A stretch of DNA of 64,000 nt from Solanum dulcamara (GCF_947179165.1 NC_077244.1:68308144-68372143); one strand, 5' to 3'. Counted from the first letter of the stretch, positions 50,859 to 63,428 are shown. The notes: a model not told the origin generated them from the sequence alone. Translations and numbers: made by a program.

Positions 50859-53800
50859 ACATGGGCAAATCGATCACTAAACTTCAATTCAAAGCTAATT
50901 GGTGTCAATTATATGAACTCTTCAACACCCATTTGGCTTCATTTGAACCCCTTTCATCCAAATCTCCAAAGCCTCCTGGCATCTGGGTCTTTCTCCAATT
51001 AAACAAAATCTTCACCAAATTTAAAAATTGAGCATAACAAGCTAGGGTTCATAAATTTGCAATGAGTAGGCACCCACCAATTTTCTCTAATTCTTGAGGA
51101 ATCAACTAAATTGGGACCAACTGGTACAATCCCCAAATGTTGATTTTTTCAAGATATTAAAGAAAAAAAAAGAGGAACTGTTGCAGATGATGATGCCCAC
51201 CAAGAGCTAGGGCATCATGTATTGGAAGTCCGGGTGATTTTGCAGGGAAACGGGTCGGATATGAAATTTTAAAATCGGGTTAACCTTGACCCCTGTTTCT
51301 GAGTAATGGAGAATAGAAATGGGGGACGAAGGAGGTAGGAGAGAGAAGAGCGTGTTAGAGAGAGAAATGGAACACGTAAGAAACCAAAAAAATAAAATAA
51401 AAAATGCAACATACCCATTTTGAATTCGAGCTACTGAAAATGAAATAATTTAATTGGAAGCGTTGCTTTTTATAAATGAACAAGTAAATCTGTCCGCCGA
51501 ATTTTTTATTATTTTTTTTGTAATAATTAAAAAGATATTAATTCTCAAGTCCAAATATATTATATTTTAAATTGTAGTCCAACACTCCAACTTATCTTTT
51601 AGGCAAAATTATAATTTCTTTTATTTTTCTTCTTTTTACTTCTTCCTCGCCCATTCATTTTTTCCCATGAAAATGTCAAAGAATTTGTAGTAATTTATCT
51701 GTACACACCCTGCAAGAATATGAAATGTCAGCACATAAAACATATTGCATGACCAAACATTTTCTTGTTTTTCAATCCACAGTAAAAAATCAAGAAAGCA
51801 CGTCATAAAACACAAAATTTAAGAACAAAAGTATATTTACCTCGTCAGTCTTCACATCTTGTATAATAGTATCAATTACTTATTAATTGTAAGCTTGAAG
51901 CTCATCATCTAAGGCCTTCTTTAACTCCTCAACTTTTATATACTATTTTGATTTTTATCGAAAACTTCAAACGCCTAGTTCAAGTACTTTTTAATTGTCA
52001 TCTTTCTTAGATGGACTAAAATGGCTACAAACTCGCCCAAAAATTCATCTTTATCAATATCACAAATTAGTTTCATGTGTTCTTTTCAAGTCCCAAGTAA
52101 CATTATATGTATGTTTTGTGGTTAATAAACCTATGAAGTAGTCTAGGTCTTTTTCTAAAGTAAGACCATGATGCCTAGCAAAGGGGGTTGGAGGGTGATT
52201 CCATCAAAGGAAAAAAAGGAGGAGAAAGATAAATATCATTTCTAAGTATTTTCTTGAGTACTAAAAAATAAACAACATTGAACTATTAAAGAATAGAAAA
52301 AAGAAGAAAGCTAGCAAGAAGTTACAAATATATATTGATCAAAAAAATTTAAGTTATTCTTTCAAATTCATCATAAGGCAAAGTAGAGCAAATTCAATAT
52401 ATTTCTTTCTACACTATACACAATAAATACAACGAAATAAAAATGTCAAATATTATCTTGACACGTGCATTACTACGCTAACGGTTAAAAAGAGCTTCCA
52501 TTGTAACTTTGAAGAGAAGAGTGAAAAACATCTCCACAACAAACTGATTTAATTTATCATTGTAAAATCAAATTGATCAGGCAGTATATACTTTAGCACG
52601 TTTAAATCAAAGAGAATACCTTTGCATGACCCTTGCCAGATCCCGCAAATCATCAATAAGCTTTTCCAACAGTAAGATAGTCTCCGCAATAAATATCATT
52701 ATTTGTGTTAATCATCACCAATAACATTATTCTCCTATTCTACCTTTGCCGTCAAAGAAACATTAAAGAAATTTCTTTGATTTAATTATATTGAAAAAAA
52801 GACGAAGCTAAACATTCAAAAGAATGGTACTTCATAGTTAACTATTAATTCAAGAAGTACAAATCTTTCAATGAATTCTCAAGCACTCGAAAAGTACGAG
52901 TCCTTCCCTCTTGCCTTTTTATATTCTTCACTTCATAATTTATTTTCAAAAATCTCTGCAAGTAACAAACATACAAATACAAGAAAAAAAATTCAACTAT
53001 CTGCTAGTAAACATGAAACTCACAACACAATGGATATTTTTTTTAAAAAAATGAATTTCTATTTTTACTTTGACTTAGCAGAGGTGGCAAAGAACATCCA
53101 TAGAGACTGTTCAGTTTACCGTTCACCCTTTTTTTCTTCTCCAATGAAGATCACAACTGGCAACAAAATCATATGTATATAAGACAGTTGCAAGCTTTCT
53201 TTATGAATGTTAATAATTTTAAGGTCTCAATGGATTTTAATGTGTTCAATATTTTTTGGCTATTTCTTTGATCATTATCAATTGGTGCAACAATGGAAAG
53301 ACTATACAGTGTATTCTATCCTCTAAACACTTGGAAACCAACTAAAACTAACCTACTCTACACATGTTTAAGGGAAGGTGATCCTCGTTTTTCATAGCTA
53401 GTCTAATCAATATCATCTGCAAGTGATCATATCGAAAAAACTATGTAAAGCACAATAATTTTTTGCTATTTCTTAAATTAGAACTATGGGATACAAAAAT
53501 CACTATTCCTTCTATATTACATTAAATTATGACAAAGATTTAGTAAACGGTAATAGAAGTCCATAGACTAAAGATAACAAAGCTTTGTGAAAGAAAATAG
53601 CACCTCACATGTAGTAAAGATCATAGGTCGAGAGATTTCATGAGATATTTGGCCCCTATTGTATTGACTTCTTATCAAAACAAAAAATATTGGCAGAAAC
53701 CGACATTTGATTTGCATCACCTCATTTGTCCCTTTCATGATTCACCTCAAAACTATCGGCCAGTCCAATTGATTTACGTCTCCTCATTTGTGTTTTCTTC

Positions 53801-54951
53801 TGAATTCAAAAAATCTATAACAAAAGTTAACTTTCCATGTTCTCAAATCATACATTGTTCAGTGAGGTAGAAAATCATACATCGTGGCATTCTATTTACA
53901 TTGGCCGGAAAATAGATTTCAACCATTCCTATGAAATCGTTGCATTTTGGTATTTAAGACCTCAAAAGTAAATAAAATTATTCTCACACTAATTGACGAA
54001 ACAATTCAGTTTTCTTCACTCTTGGAACGGAAACCCAAAATTATAAGATATCTTAATAAATTAATTTTTGACATTCAAACTTAAGTTGGAATGTGTAAAG
54101 AATTGTACAAGGGAAAAAGTAAAACTCAAAATATTGGGAATCGTATTTAAACACTATTGTTGGAAAGAAAACTTTCAAGGAATTTTTTTCAATAATCAAG
54201 GAGGAAGCCTTAGTTTCGAAAAAGAAGAAGAATCACTGTAGAACCTTGTATAGATAAGTTTTTTTTTAAAAAAATAATATTTGTATACATAAGTGAAGAG
54301 GTAATTCAGAAATTATTTTAAACTATCTAAAAAACAGAAGATTATTTGCAGAACCTTGCATATTATATAAGAAATTCAAAAGATGTTGATAATACCTGCA
54401 GGCTGCAGTTATCCCCAAAAACTTACCAATTCACAGATTCATTTTTTCTATACAAAGAGAGTGAACACAAAGTGAGAATATAAGATTTGGAGTAAGAATT
54501 TTTGATTAAAAAATAGAAAAAGAAGTTACTAACATCAATATCATCACAGATGGTGCAATTTTGTCCCGCTAACAAAAACGCGTAGTAAACAGAGGAAGCA
54601 AAGGGCAAAATAGCGCTGCAAACAGAGGAAGCGATGGAAAAATTGAAAGAAACAGAGGAGCAAGGGAAGAAAACAAAGGCCAAGTGAAGAATACATAAAG
54701 AGAAGTGATGTTTGGTGTTAGAAACGTGTTTTTTCTGGTTTAGGTTTTTTATTTTTTTCTGCTGGGAAACAGAGAAAATTGCAAAAAAATATTTAAAAAG
54801 GTTAAAAAAAATAAATTTACTTAATTGTGAGGACGCCACGTAGGCGGGCTCAAGATTCTCTTTTATATCGATATATAGATTATGTTATATTCTAATACAA
54901 ATAGCAAATATCGAATGAAAAATACCCCTTCCCATTAAAAAAAGAAAGTAA
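50859..54951. other. Promoter of proline-rich gene, then unassigned DNA
   Basis: 50859-51420 is the upstream flank of the proline-rich gene on -. From ~51430 to 54840 I see no gene. On - the stretch starting near 54885 (tctatatatcgatataaaag, then agaatcttgagcccgcctac) resembles the 5' end of plant Helitrons as I remember them, but I could not find a matching 3' end. Confidence 0.35.
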
Positions 54952-55343
54952 GAGCCCGTTTGGATGAGCTTAAAAAAAGTAACTTTTATGTATGAAGTGT
55001 TTTTAGAACTTTAAAGTGCTGAAAGTTATTTTTATAAATAAGCAGTTGAGTGTTTGGATAAAAGTGATTAAATGAGGAAAATTATGTGAATTTTAGGGTT
55101 AAAAGAATAAAAAGGGTAGTTTGGGAATTTAGTTAAAATATAAGGGATATAAAAGTAATTTACATGGTCAAAGAAAATGACATTAAGCACTTAGGAAAAA
55201 AAAAGTTAGGAATCCTAACTTTTCATTTTTGACTGACTTTAAGAACTTTCTGGCTTAAAGTTAGCATTAGGCAAACACGTCCAAAAGCTGAAAAGGGGTT
55301 TTAAGTTGGTTTTGACCAACTTAAAGCCAATCCGAACGGGCTC
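54952..55343. mobile_element. Tourist-like MITE
   Basis: TAA flanks both ends (54949-54951 and 55344-55346). Termini are gagcccgtttggatgagctt and, reversed, gagcccgttcggattggctt. Length is 392 bases, with no transposase. It is the same family as 25289-25598. Confidence 0.8.
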
Positions 55344-55697
55344 TAAGACTCATTTTTGATACGCACCTAAATTTTACTAATCAACAATGTAAATGATATA
55401 TTAATTAGAGATAACTTTACCAAATAAGGGGGTATAATCTATTTGAATTGTTGTCTTATGCATTAGGTTAAAAGTCACATCTATGAGATTCAAGCCTTAT
55501 TTTATTTTTATGTTTGTTTTTTGATAAGCAGAACTCGAAATTAATTAAAAGCAAAGAGATTATATTTATTTCATCACAATTTTTAACGATATTTTAATTT
55601 TTAAGTCTAATGTGTTCTTTTAAGAGTAACTCAAAGCTTGGAAAGTTCATTGTGAATGATAACAGGTTAAATTCTCTTCTTATAGGTTGAAAGAAGA

Positions 55698-55812
55698 AGA
55701 CAAATTTTCTTCTTATAGAATTTAGTTTGTCTGTTGAAAGAAGAAGACAATGTATTTTTCTCACTGATTTTCTTTTTCCGGGATTATATTATAAGAAGAA
55801 AATTTGTCTTTA
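55698..55812. repeat. 20-bp perfect inverted repeat
   Basis: agacaaattttcttcttata at 55698-55717 and its inverse tataagaagaaaatttgtct at 55793-55812. A related 'gaaagaagaagaca' word occurs twice between. It may be a MITE core. Confidence 0.6.
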
Positions 55813-55990
55813 CAAGAAAGCCCCCACCATCTTACTGGCAGGCTATCATTCTCAGACTTGGAACAAAAATCATTTACTAGTATTATTATATAGTCTATAA
55901 CCAAAGAAAGTAAAGCCATGAAATGATAACAGGTTAAATTTTAGTCATATGTATTGAAACATAGTAATTTTTTTTAATCATGTCACATAT

Positions 55991-56113
55991 TAGGGGAGCA
56001 AATAATTCCAAAAATTTATGTTTAAGGGGGTAATTAAGACTTATCATAATTTAGGAAGTAAATAGTTTCAAAAATTCATGTTTGAGGGGATAATTAAGAC
56101 TTCTCATAGTTTA
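55991..56113. repeat. Two ~62-base tandem copies
   Basis: Each copy runs from 'ggagcaaataattccaaaa' or 'ggaagtaaatagtttcaaaa' to 'gtaattaagacttatcata' or 'ataattaagacttctcata'. About 80 percent of bases agree by eye. Confidence 0.65.
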
Positions 56114-56357
56114 GATGTGCATTTAATAAAGTATGTCAAATTTAAAAGGGCTTTTAACTATTAACTGAAAATAATAAGGAAAACATAACATACAAAGAGG
56201 GGCAACAACCATAACCAACAAACGGGCATGAAAATTCAAAACAGACTTATGTTTATGTTCTTCAGTAGACAAGCAAACTAAAGTTGAACAAGTTTTTATT
56301 ACAGTGAAGCAAGGAGCATACCAATCTCCAGGGACATCAAAACTTGTTACAGTTTAA

Positions 56358-59300
56358 TTATATTTCACCATTAGATGGTGAAGCCAATTCCTCTGAACTT
56401 GGTGGTCCAACTATGTCACTCGAACCAATGTGATCACCCAGGCCCGGACTGACGGTCTCCTTCGTGCTGCTGCTTGTACTTGTTTCAGCTATTGATGAAG
56501 CCTCCATCATGGCAGGTATCTGAGTCAAGCACCAAGACTATGGATTATACACCTAAAATAAATGCAGGTTGTAATATCACAAAAGAACTCTTAACTCACC
56601 ATTTCCAAACGCTCTTTGCAGAGATCACTTGATGACTGCACAAAGTTACAAACATATTGTTACAAAAACAGCCTGAATTTCCACTCAGATTAAAGTTACT
56701 ACAACCATTGACCAGAAAGAGATCAAGAAGCACTTATAATGCGACGAGTGGACTGTAATCAACAACAACAACATACCCAGTGAAATCCCACTAAGTGGGT
56801 CTGGGGAAAGTAGAGCGTACGCAGACCTTATCACTACCTCGTGGCGGTAGAGAGACTGTTTTCGAAAGACCCTCAACTCAAGTGCATCAAATCCAAGTAC
56901 AAGAAAACGAAGAAAACAACGAAGAAAGCATTGCAGTTAATAAGAAAAACAATGGAAAGTCTACAATGAAGAACAGTGACATCAACAACTAAAATTTACA
57001 ATAAAAAAGACATATTGAACCTTTCTTTTACAATAAACGAATGGGCAAAAAGTTGAGTTATTGAGCCTTTCTTTTCCCTTTTTCAAGAAATAGGTTATTT
57101 ACTTTCAGTATGCATAGGCCATGGATCATAATTAGCTATGCATCATAACTCAAAGAACCCCTCAATTATTTGCAGATATAATGATATACCAGTTTGCCAC
57201 CCACGAAAGTTAAGAGAGGAAGAACTTACATGTTCAGGATGGTTTTTCTTATCCTCACTTGAAAAACCTGGAACAGTCAAATTCCAATTTTTCTCTGTAA
57301 AAACATCATAGTTAACTTAGAGACCAATACCACAATTTTTATTTTTTCTAAATCAAATTATTTAATAAAACATCTTAAGCAATAATACACCGAATATAAA
57401 CATTCTCAGGAACTACTGCATTGATGAAATCATGAAGCAGCTTTTCCGTCAAAAGTAGTAACTCAACTGCATTAGCCGAAGCAGAAAGTTGTTGCCTAGA
57501 ATTTTTTTACCAGGAGTTAATGTGCTGGAACAAGATAGAGTTGCGTTGTACATTTTCTAAACAACTGAGGAAGTCAAAATCTATTCACAAAAGGCTAACC
57601 ATTATATGTACTGTATACAATGACAGTTTCACTCTCTCAGATGCAAATAGGACAATTCAGATAACTTTTTAACTAAGCCAGGACTCAGGTCACACCTAAC
57701 TCGGAGCCACTCCGGACGACTAAAGAAAAAGGTGAGCTATTCAAACTGTTTTCATCATATATTCGCCAACAACTCTTGATGCATACATATAATAAGGTGG
57801 TGGAATACAAATCCTACAAGTTGGCTGTGCGCACAAGTAGCTTAAAAGCTTAATGAGCTAAAGACATTAAACTTTGGAGATTGATGGTACACTGTACAGA
57901 CATGAAAACAAGGTTTGGTCCCAGTTTGTGTCAATAGGAGTATGGGGTCAAATTTTGTGACTCTAATTACATTCCAGATAGAAAACCTGTGTACAGGCTA
58001 AATGCAGAGGATCTCACCACATAATTATGTAAAAAAAACACTTAAACAGAAAGCAATTAAAACGATCTTATTATGAAAATATACGCAACAACTAGGACCA
58101 TTAATTTCAATAATTCTATCATCTTTGATAAAGTATGAAATGACTTACATTCTAAAAAAGTGATAAATAGCTTGTTTTTTCTTAAAAAACAAAACAAAGT
58201 AAACTAGTCTGCCTCTTTTGCAGTTGCTGGCACAAACCTAAATGTAACAATATATCTTTGGACTCCAGAGTCGTAGATTTCCGATGCTTTGCCAAATTGC
58301 AAGCAAATGTAGTAACCTACAAAGAGGAATGGAACAAGAAACTTAGCAAAGAAAACGACAAACAATCAGTGTTTCTCCAGAAAGTATTTCGAAAGGAAAC
58401 TCTTCTTAGAAAAGGCTCCTTGTCATGCCTTTTAACTTCTTTTTTGGCATCACAACTCAAAAATGGCAAAAGAGGGGTCTATTATTATTATTTTTTAAAT
58501 TGTTAGTTTAAATTTGAGTGAGGGGTAAGTGTGGGAGGAAGAGTCCAGAATCAGCGGACAATGACCCTTAAAGAAAAAAATCCTCTTTAACTGGCTATGT
58601 CAATGTATTCAACCTTAGTTAAAGCTAACATTCTTAGAACTTGAACTGTAAAAAATGAGAAAGACGGCATGCAAAACATGATACCCGCAGTCCCCCAACC
58701 TCCAGGTCCAATCCTCACAAAAAGATAACGATAACAAGGAACAAATCATTTTATGCTCACCGAATCAATAAAGTCATCAGCGATCTCTAAAAGGAGCTTT
58801 TCAACTTCAGGATCAACTTTCCCCTGTGGATCCACCTGCAACATTATCATAGTATGTGGAAAGCTGTTAAAAAGCTGCAGTATTAATAACCACAAAACCT
58901 ATTTATAGAACTTAACTGTTTTTACAAGTATGCTAAAAAAAAATCCTTGAGCCGAGGGTCCATCAGAAACCGCCTCTCTACCTTACAAGGTAGGATAAGG
59001 TCTGCTTACACTCTACCCTCCCCAGTGCCCACTTGTGGGATTACACTGGGTATGTTGTTGTTTGCAGTACAGTTAGTCAAATTCAACTTCCTCAGCAAAA
59101 TACTTAAGACAACTGTCTACCATGATTTGAAGTAAATTGGAAGCTTCTATTGGAGTTTGGGGATAATGAAAAAGGAAACTGAGGGAAAGATCACTTTTTG
59201 CATACTTTGTGCACCAATTTTTTTTAATTGATTGTGAAAATAAAAAAACTAAAATTGATTCCAACGATTGGCTTGAGTAACCACCAAGGAAAACATAAAG

Positions 59301-59639
59301 TTTTGGAGATAAACAAGGTGAAGGGATAACCTGTAAAACTAAATCCTGAATCTTTCTCTTCCCAAGAAATTGATTGCTTGCTTCAGTCCCCTGGCTTGAA
59401 CTACTCCCAGGAGTCGTTGTTCCAGATCCAGTGGCATTTGGTTCTGATCCAGTCAAACTCAGAGAATTGAGGCCACCAGAGACAGCCATTGCTGGAGAAG
59501 AATGCTGCTGGTGCAAAACCTGCTGAGGTTGTTGTTGGAGCTGCTGATGCGGATACATCTGGGGATGCTCCAGTTGCTGTTGCTGTTGCTGTTGTGGTGG
59601 CTGTGCAGTTTGCGATAACTCTTCTGGGTTCAAAAGCAT
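56358..59639 (-). CDS. TAF12: TAF12-like histone-fold protein, N-terminally truncated
   Basis: TAF12 is a histone-fold subunit of TFIID (and SAGA) that pairs with TAF4/ADA1. The intact part on - is 59639-59331, 58835-58761, 58316-58238, 57294-57230, 56635-56600 and 56519-56358, giving 241 residues with fitting phases and GT/AG ends. It has a Gln-rich start, then [57 protein letters not shown] and a Ser-rich acidic tail. The whole histone fold (~95-165) is present. The frame upstream of ATG 59639 continues TAF12-like but hits TAA at 59673-59675 and TAG at 59763-59765. An upstream exon at 63053-63279 is also broken. Plant homologues are several hundred residues long, so this is either a pseudogene or a short-form gene. 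Confidence 0.8.
56761..56880 (-). mobile_element. TTG-tailed SINE/LINE 3' fragment in TAF12 intron
   Basis: On - it ends ctgggtatgttgttgttgtt. The body holds the shared core 'gataaggtctgcgtacgctc' and 'gaaaacagtctc'. Only ~120 bases are present. Flanking duplications were not found. Confidence 0.65.
58943..59062 (+). mobile_element. TTG-tailed SINE/LINE 3' fragment in TAF12 intron
   Basis: On + it runs from 'ccgagggtccatcagaaacc' through 'aaggtctgcttacactctac' to 'actgggtatgttgttgt'. It lies in the intron between the exons ending at 59331 and starting at 58835. Confidence 0.7.
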
Positions 59640-59800
59640 TGATTTTTGACGCAAGTGTTGAAGTGAAGCTAATTATTTCTGCATAAGCATTTGATGCTGC
59701 CTCTGCTGTTGAAGACGGTAAGAGGGGGATTCGGAGAAGAAATGGTAGACATTTGCTTCAACTACTTAGGTTGTGACGAAGTATTCTGAATCTTAATTTA
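59640..59800 (-). pseudogene. Degenerate upstream part of the TAF12 exon
   Basis: The frame continues upstream of 59639 as LASLQHLRQK, with a TAA (59673-59675) before it. Then come SPSYRLQQQRQHQMLMQK and, further up, QNTSSQPK followed by TAG (59763-59765). Gln-rich stretches and the SPSYRLQQQ word agree with my memory of plant TAF12 N-terminal regions. The stops sit where I expect Gln and Trp codons, consistent with point-mutation decay. Confidence 0.6.
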
Positions 59801-60262
59801 TTTCCCAGTCTGGCTCAAAAGCTAACCTAGGTTTCACACATGATGTCCTTCCATAGTAAGTTACAACACTAAAGTGAGCAGAAAAGACCAAATTACCGAA
59901 ACAGAATAGAGAACACGACATGGACTACCGCTAAGACATTAAATTCAACCACTTTTATACGCAATCTAAAAGAGGAGAAAGCAAAATTGAACAAGTGAAG
60001 AAAATCACATAATAAAGACAGCCTTAAATGACTCTGTTTCAACACATATACAAAAGCATGCAGACATAACTTTAATCACAATCACACACAAACATTTTTG
60101 CTCCAGAGCTACATTTTAATGTATAGCTACATTTCAATGTATAGCATGATGCTAAGGGTTGAGAATTAATAAGAAAACCCAAAGGTATACATATGGACCT
60201 AAATGCAGCAATTGCAATGTCCTTCAGTTGATATATTTTTTCTTAAAAAGGGATTTATAGTT

Positions 60263-60440
60263 GGGATAATTACCAATATATACTATTCGGCCATCTAGTT
60301 TATCATACATGACCTAAATATACACTATAGGTATGTACAGTATAAGTATATGTATATTAGTATAAAGTATACACTACCTATACATCATATCCAGATTTTG
60401 TAAACTAGATGGCCCAAAGGTATTGGGCAGTAATTTTTCC
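60263..60440. mobile_element. Mutator-like MITE with perfect 9-bp target duplication
   Basis: tttatagtt occurs at 60254-60262 and 60441-60449. The terminal inverted repeats are ~37 bases, matching best over ggccatctagttta. Length is 178 bases. A 9-bp duplication points to the Mutator group. Confidence 0.75.
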
Positions 60441-60515
60441 TTTATAGTTCTCAGGCATCTTTATTTTCCAAGGATAACCAGCAATGACGATATCCAACAT
60501 GCAAAGTAAGTCTAA

Positions 60516-61387
60516 GGGCTCATTTGTTTGCACTTAATGAAGTCTGAATCTGAACGGTTCAGTGCTTAGGCCATTAAGTGCATTTGTTCACATTAAGATT
60601 TAAACATTCATTTTGTTCTAAATAGGTCTTAATTATCAAAATCTTGAATAAAGTGTTAATATTATTAAGAGGTACTTTATCTGAATAATTTTCACTACCA
60701 CTTTGTCCACAACCGCCCACCTATACCATCACCATGGTCAACCACAACGCACCATCGCTAACCGCCAACGACCAACCACATTTGTCATCAACTACCACTG
60801 TCAACCACTATTGTAAGTCACTATTGAACCTACCACCTCCACCATTAAAATTATATCCATTGCCGCCACCACTATCAGTCACTACCACCACTGTGGACAA
60901 TTCCTACTACCAATCACCTCCACAATTACAACTAACAATTCCTACTACCAACCATCTCCACAATTACAACTACCACCAACACCGCCAACTACTAACATCA
61001 ACCAATTCCACCATCACAACCATCACCACCACCACCAACAGCCACCATCGCGCCAACCACTACAACACCAACCATCTTCACCATCATAACTACCACCACC
61101 ACCGTTACTAGTCACTAGCAACAACCATCACCATCATCACCACCACCACTGCAAACCATTTCAACCATTACTAGTAAACATAAATGTTTCATTTTATATC
61201 AAATAATAATTTAATTTTATTAAATTTATATATTTTTTCTAAAATTTAAGAACTTTTTTATTTCAATTGTATATTAATTATAAATAAATAAATTATGCTC
61301 ATTCAGATGTTAAAAACAAACAACCTTAATCACTTTGATATGCATTCAGATTCAAATGTCTTAATCTTAATGCAAACAAATGGGGTC
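60516..61387. mobile_element. Tourist-like element with CAN-repeat core
   Basis: TAA flanks both ends (60513-60515 and 61388-61390). The left end gggctcatttgtttgc pairs with the reversed right end gaccccatttgtttgc. The core (60697-61160) is a C/A-rich, cryptically simple stretch of accacca-type units. The 125-codon open frame there is a by-product of the repeat, not a gene. Confidence 0.7.
60697..61160. repeat. C/A-rich cryptic trinucleotide repeat
   Basis: Interspersed acc, cac, atc and aac triplets over about 460 bases. All three + frames lack normal coding character (mostly H, T, N, P). Confidence 0.8.
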
Positions 61388-61942
61388 TAAGATATTAGGA
61401 CATGTAATTGCACTTTTTTCTTTGGATTCCCCTTGTCTGCACAGTTCTGAGATGATTGTTTGACGTCCGGAAATGGCCTCCAAGGAACACGTAATGACAC
61501 TTGATTTCCAATTGTATTAATATTTGATCGTGTAAGAGGTATACTTGTCCATCATCTTTATTGATCCCAAAATAGTCAAACATGAAATGATAAAGATAAG
61601 CCCGATTAATGAAGCATTTTCCTGCTGCAAGTTCTTTAACCTTAAACACCAAAAAGAATTCTCTAACTTCTTCTTATTGACGGTGATGATTCTAATCATC
61701 TACAAGATAATCAAACATGCAAATGAATAACTGCTGCAAGTTCTTTAACTTCAAGCACCGCTCTCTAACTTCCTTTTTATGGTTCAGGTCCTCTTGGCAC
61801 ACCTCGATAATTCACTGGGAAACTTGCTAGTCCTGACAATCTAGGTTCCAAGTAAACCTGTTCACCTAAGATAGGGCAAGAGGGCTCACACTCATGTTAT
61901 TTAATAGAAATGAAATCAAGACTTCTACTCATCTCATCCAGT

Positions 61943-62531
61943 AAGAACCACTTCATAAAGCTTCTTGTCCCTACCAGAAAGCTTCACATCCATTAGGAGG
62001 TACTCGCACCATATCTCTTGGAATAGCAAACTTCTATCAAATCTTAATCAATGATCTTTACGGAGAATCGTACCTAGTTTCAAATTGTTATCATTGAATC
62101 AACAAGAAAGAAAATAAAATTACAGTGAGAACGTTTTTTTAAGAACCACTTTATGAAGCTTCTTTCCCCTAATGGAAAGCTTCACATCCGTTAGGAGGCA
62201 CACGTCCCATATCTCTTGGAATAGCTAACTTCTATCAAATCTTAATCAATGATCTTTAAGGAGAGTCAGACCTAGTTTCAAATTGTTAATCATTGAATAA
62301 ACAAGACAATAAAATTACAGTGAGAATAGTTTGTTAAGAACCACTTTATGAAGCTTCTTGCCCCTACCGGAAAGCTTCACATCCATTAGGAGGCACTTGT
62401 GTCATATCTCTTGGAATAACTAACTTCCATTAAATCTTAATCAATATCTTCAAGGAGAGTCAGGCCTAGTTTCAAATTGTTGATCAATGAATCAAGAAGA
62501 AAGAAAACAAAAATTACAGTGGGAACGTTTT
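61943..62531. repeat. Tandem repeat, three copies of ~196 bases
   Basis: Copies begin at about 61943, 62141 and 62336, each with 'aagaaccactt', then 'gaaagcttcacatcc(a/g)ttagg', 'atatctcttggaata', 'aatcttaatcaat', 'cctagtttcaaattgtt' and a closing 'acagtg(a/g)gaacgttttttt'. The copies are roughly 90 percent alike by eye. The array lies between TAF12 relics and may be a segment amplified after the locus decayed. Confidence 0.85.
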
Positions 62532-63052
62532 TTTTCCTTTAGTAGGTCTAGGTCTACTAAAGTAGCAAAGTAAATGGGTGCCATAGAAAAATGCTTGACC
62601 TCCTGCAACAGAAGAAGACCTAAAAAAGAAGATTTTATGGCAATTAGCCTGTAGCACTAATAATAGTAGCATTAGGCATCCTGAGCTGAAAGGAGGAAAG
62701 CCAATGATTGAAGGAATTTCAAGCTGATTAACCTGCAACAATCTTGTTCATTACGTACAGGACTCTTCTCAAGGAAAAATACCTCATGTGACAGGAAATT
62801 CCAAAAGAACAAACCATCAATGGATTTTCTTTCGTTTGATGGCTTTAACCACTAATTAAATTCATGACCTGATTAAGTTGTAAAATAAAGCTATGACAAC
62901 TTCTTTGAAGGGTGCTACCTCACCTCAAATATGAAAATAAATACACTAAATAGCCTAAGGAGGTCATATCTATGCCGACCACAGTGTCTGGAGAAACGAT
63001 CAACAGAAATATGACTGTTAGATTTATTGCTGGAGATATCAAAATTTGTCAC

Positions 63053-63279
63053 CTGACTAGTGACGAGGGAATTTTGCTGAGACAACTTCTGCCATAGTTG
63101 ACCTTTGTTCATCCTTTGTTGGGCATAAGCAAGGGCCCAATTTGCTCTCAGTTGAAAGCTCAAATTGAGAGATCACATTATTCCCAGTTTCCCATTGTCT
63201 GCATCCCTGAGAAGGCTGTCCATGGAAAATCCCTCGATGAAACTGAGAAGCCTGCATTAATTCTGCCATCATGGCGTGC
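63053..63279 (-). pseudogene. Degenerate TAF12-like exon
   Basis: It has an acceptor (ttttag) before 63279 and a donor (gtgaca) after 63053. One frame reads MMAELMQASQFHRGIFHGQ at the start and another reads SFQLRANWALAYAQQRMNKG and QKLSQQNSLVTSQ at the end, so at least one frameshift separates them. In the latter frame a TGA stands at 63173-63175. The order agrees with the N-terminal part of plant TAF12 as I remember it. Confidence 0.6.
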
Positions 63280-63428
63280 CTAAAACAAAAATTTGTTACA
63301 TAATCAGTTACTGTCTCAGTTGCAATTTATATGACACAATTCCTATTTGGGGACATTGCAAAATGTTCCGTTCTGTTTCAATACAGCTAAATCCATTGAA
63401 CTTTTGAGATTTCAAATTTTGATGTGAT

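Noticed and set aside
54423..54839. 138-codon frame on the - strand, Phe/Ser-rich
   Set aside because: Low-complexity T-rich translation without a domain; more likely part of a possible Helitron or leader-like sequence.
58258..58506. 82-codon + strand frame over the TAF12 histone-fold exon
   Set aside because: Antisense to an exon with clear splice signals and histone-fold sequence on -.
60734..61111. 125-codon open frame, His/Thr/Asn-rich
   Set aside because: It is the by-product of the C/A-rich triplet repeat inside a MITE-like element; other frames look the same.
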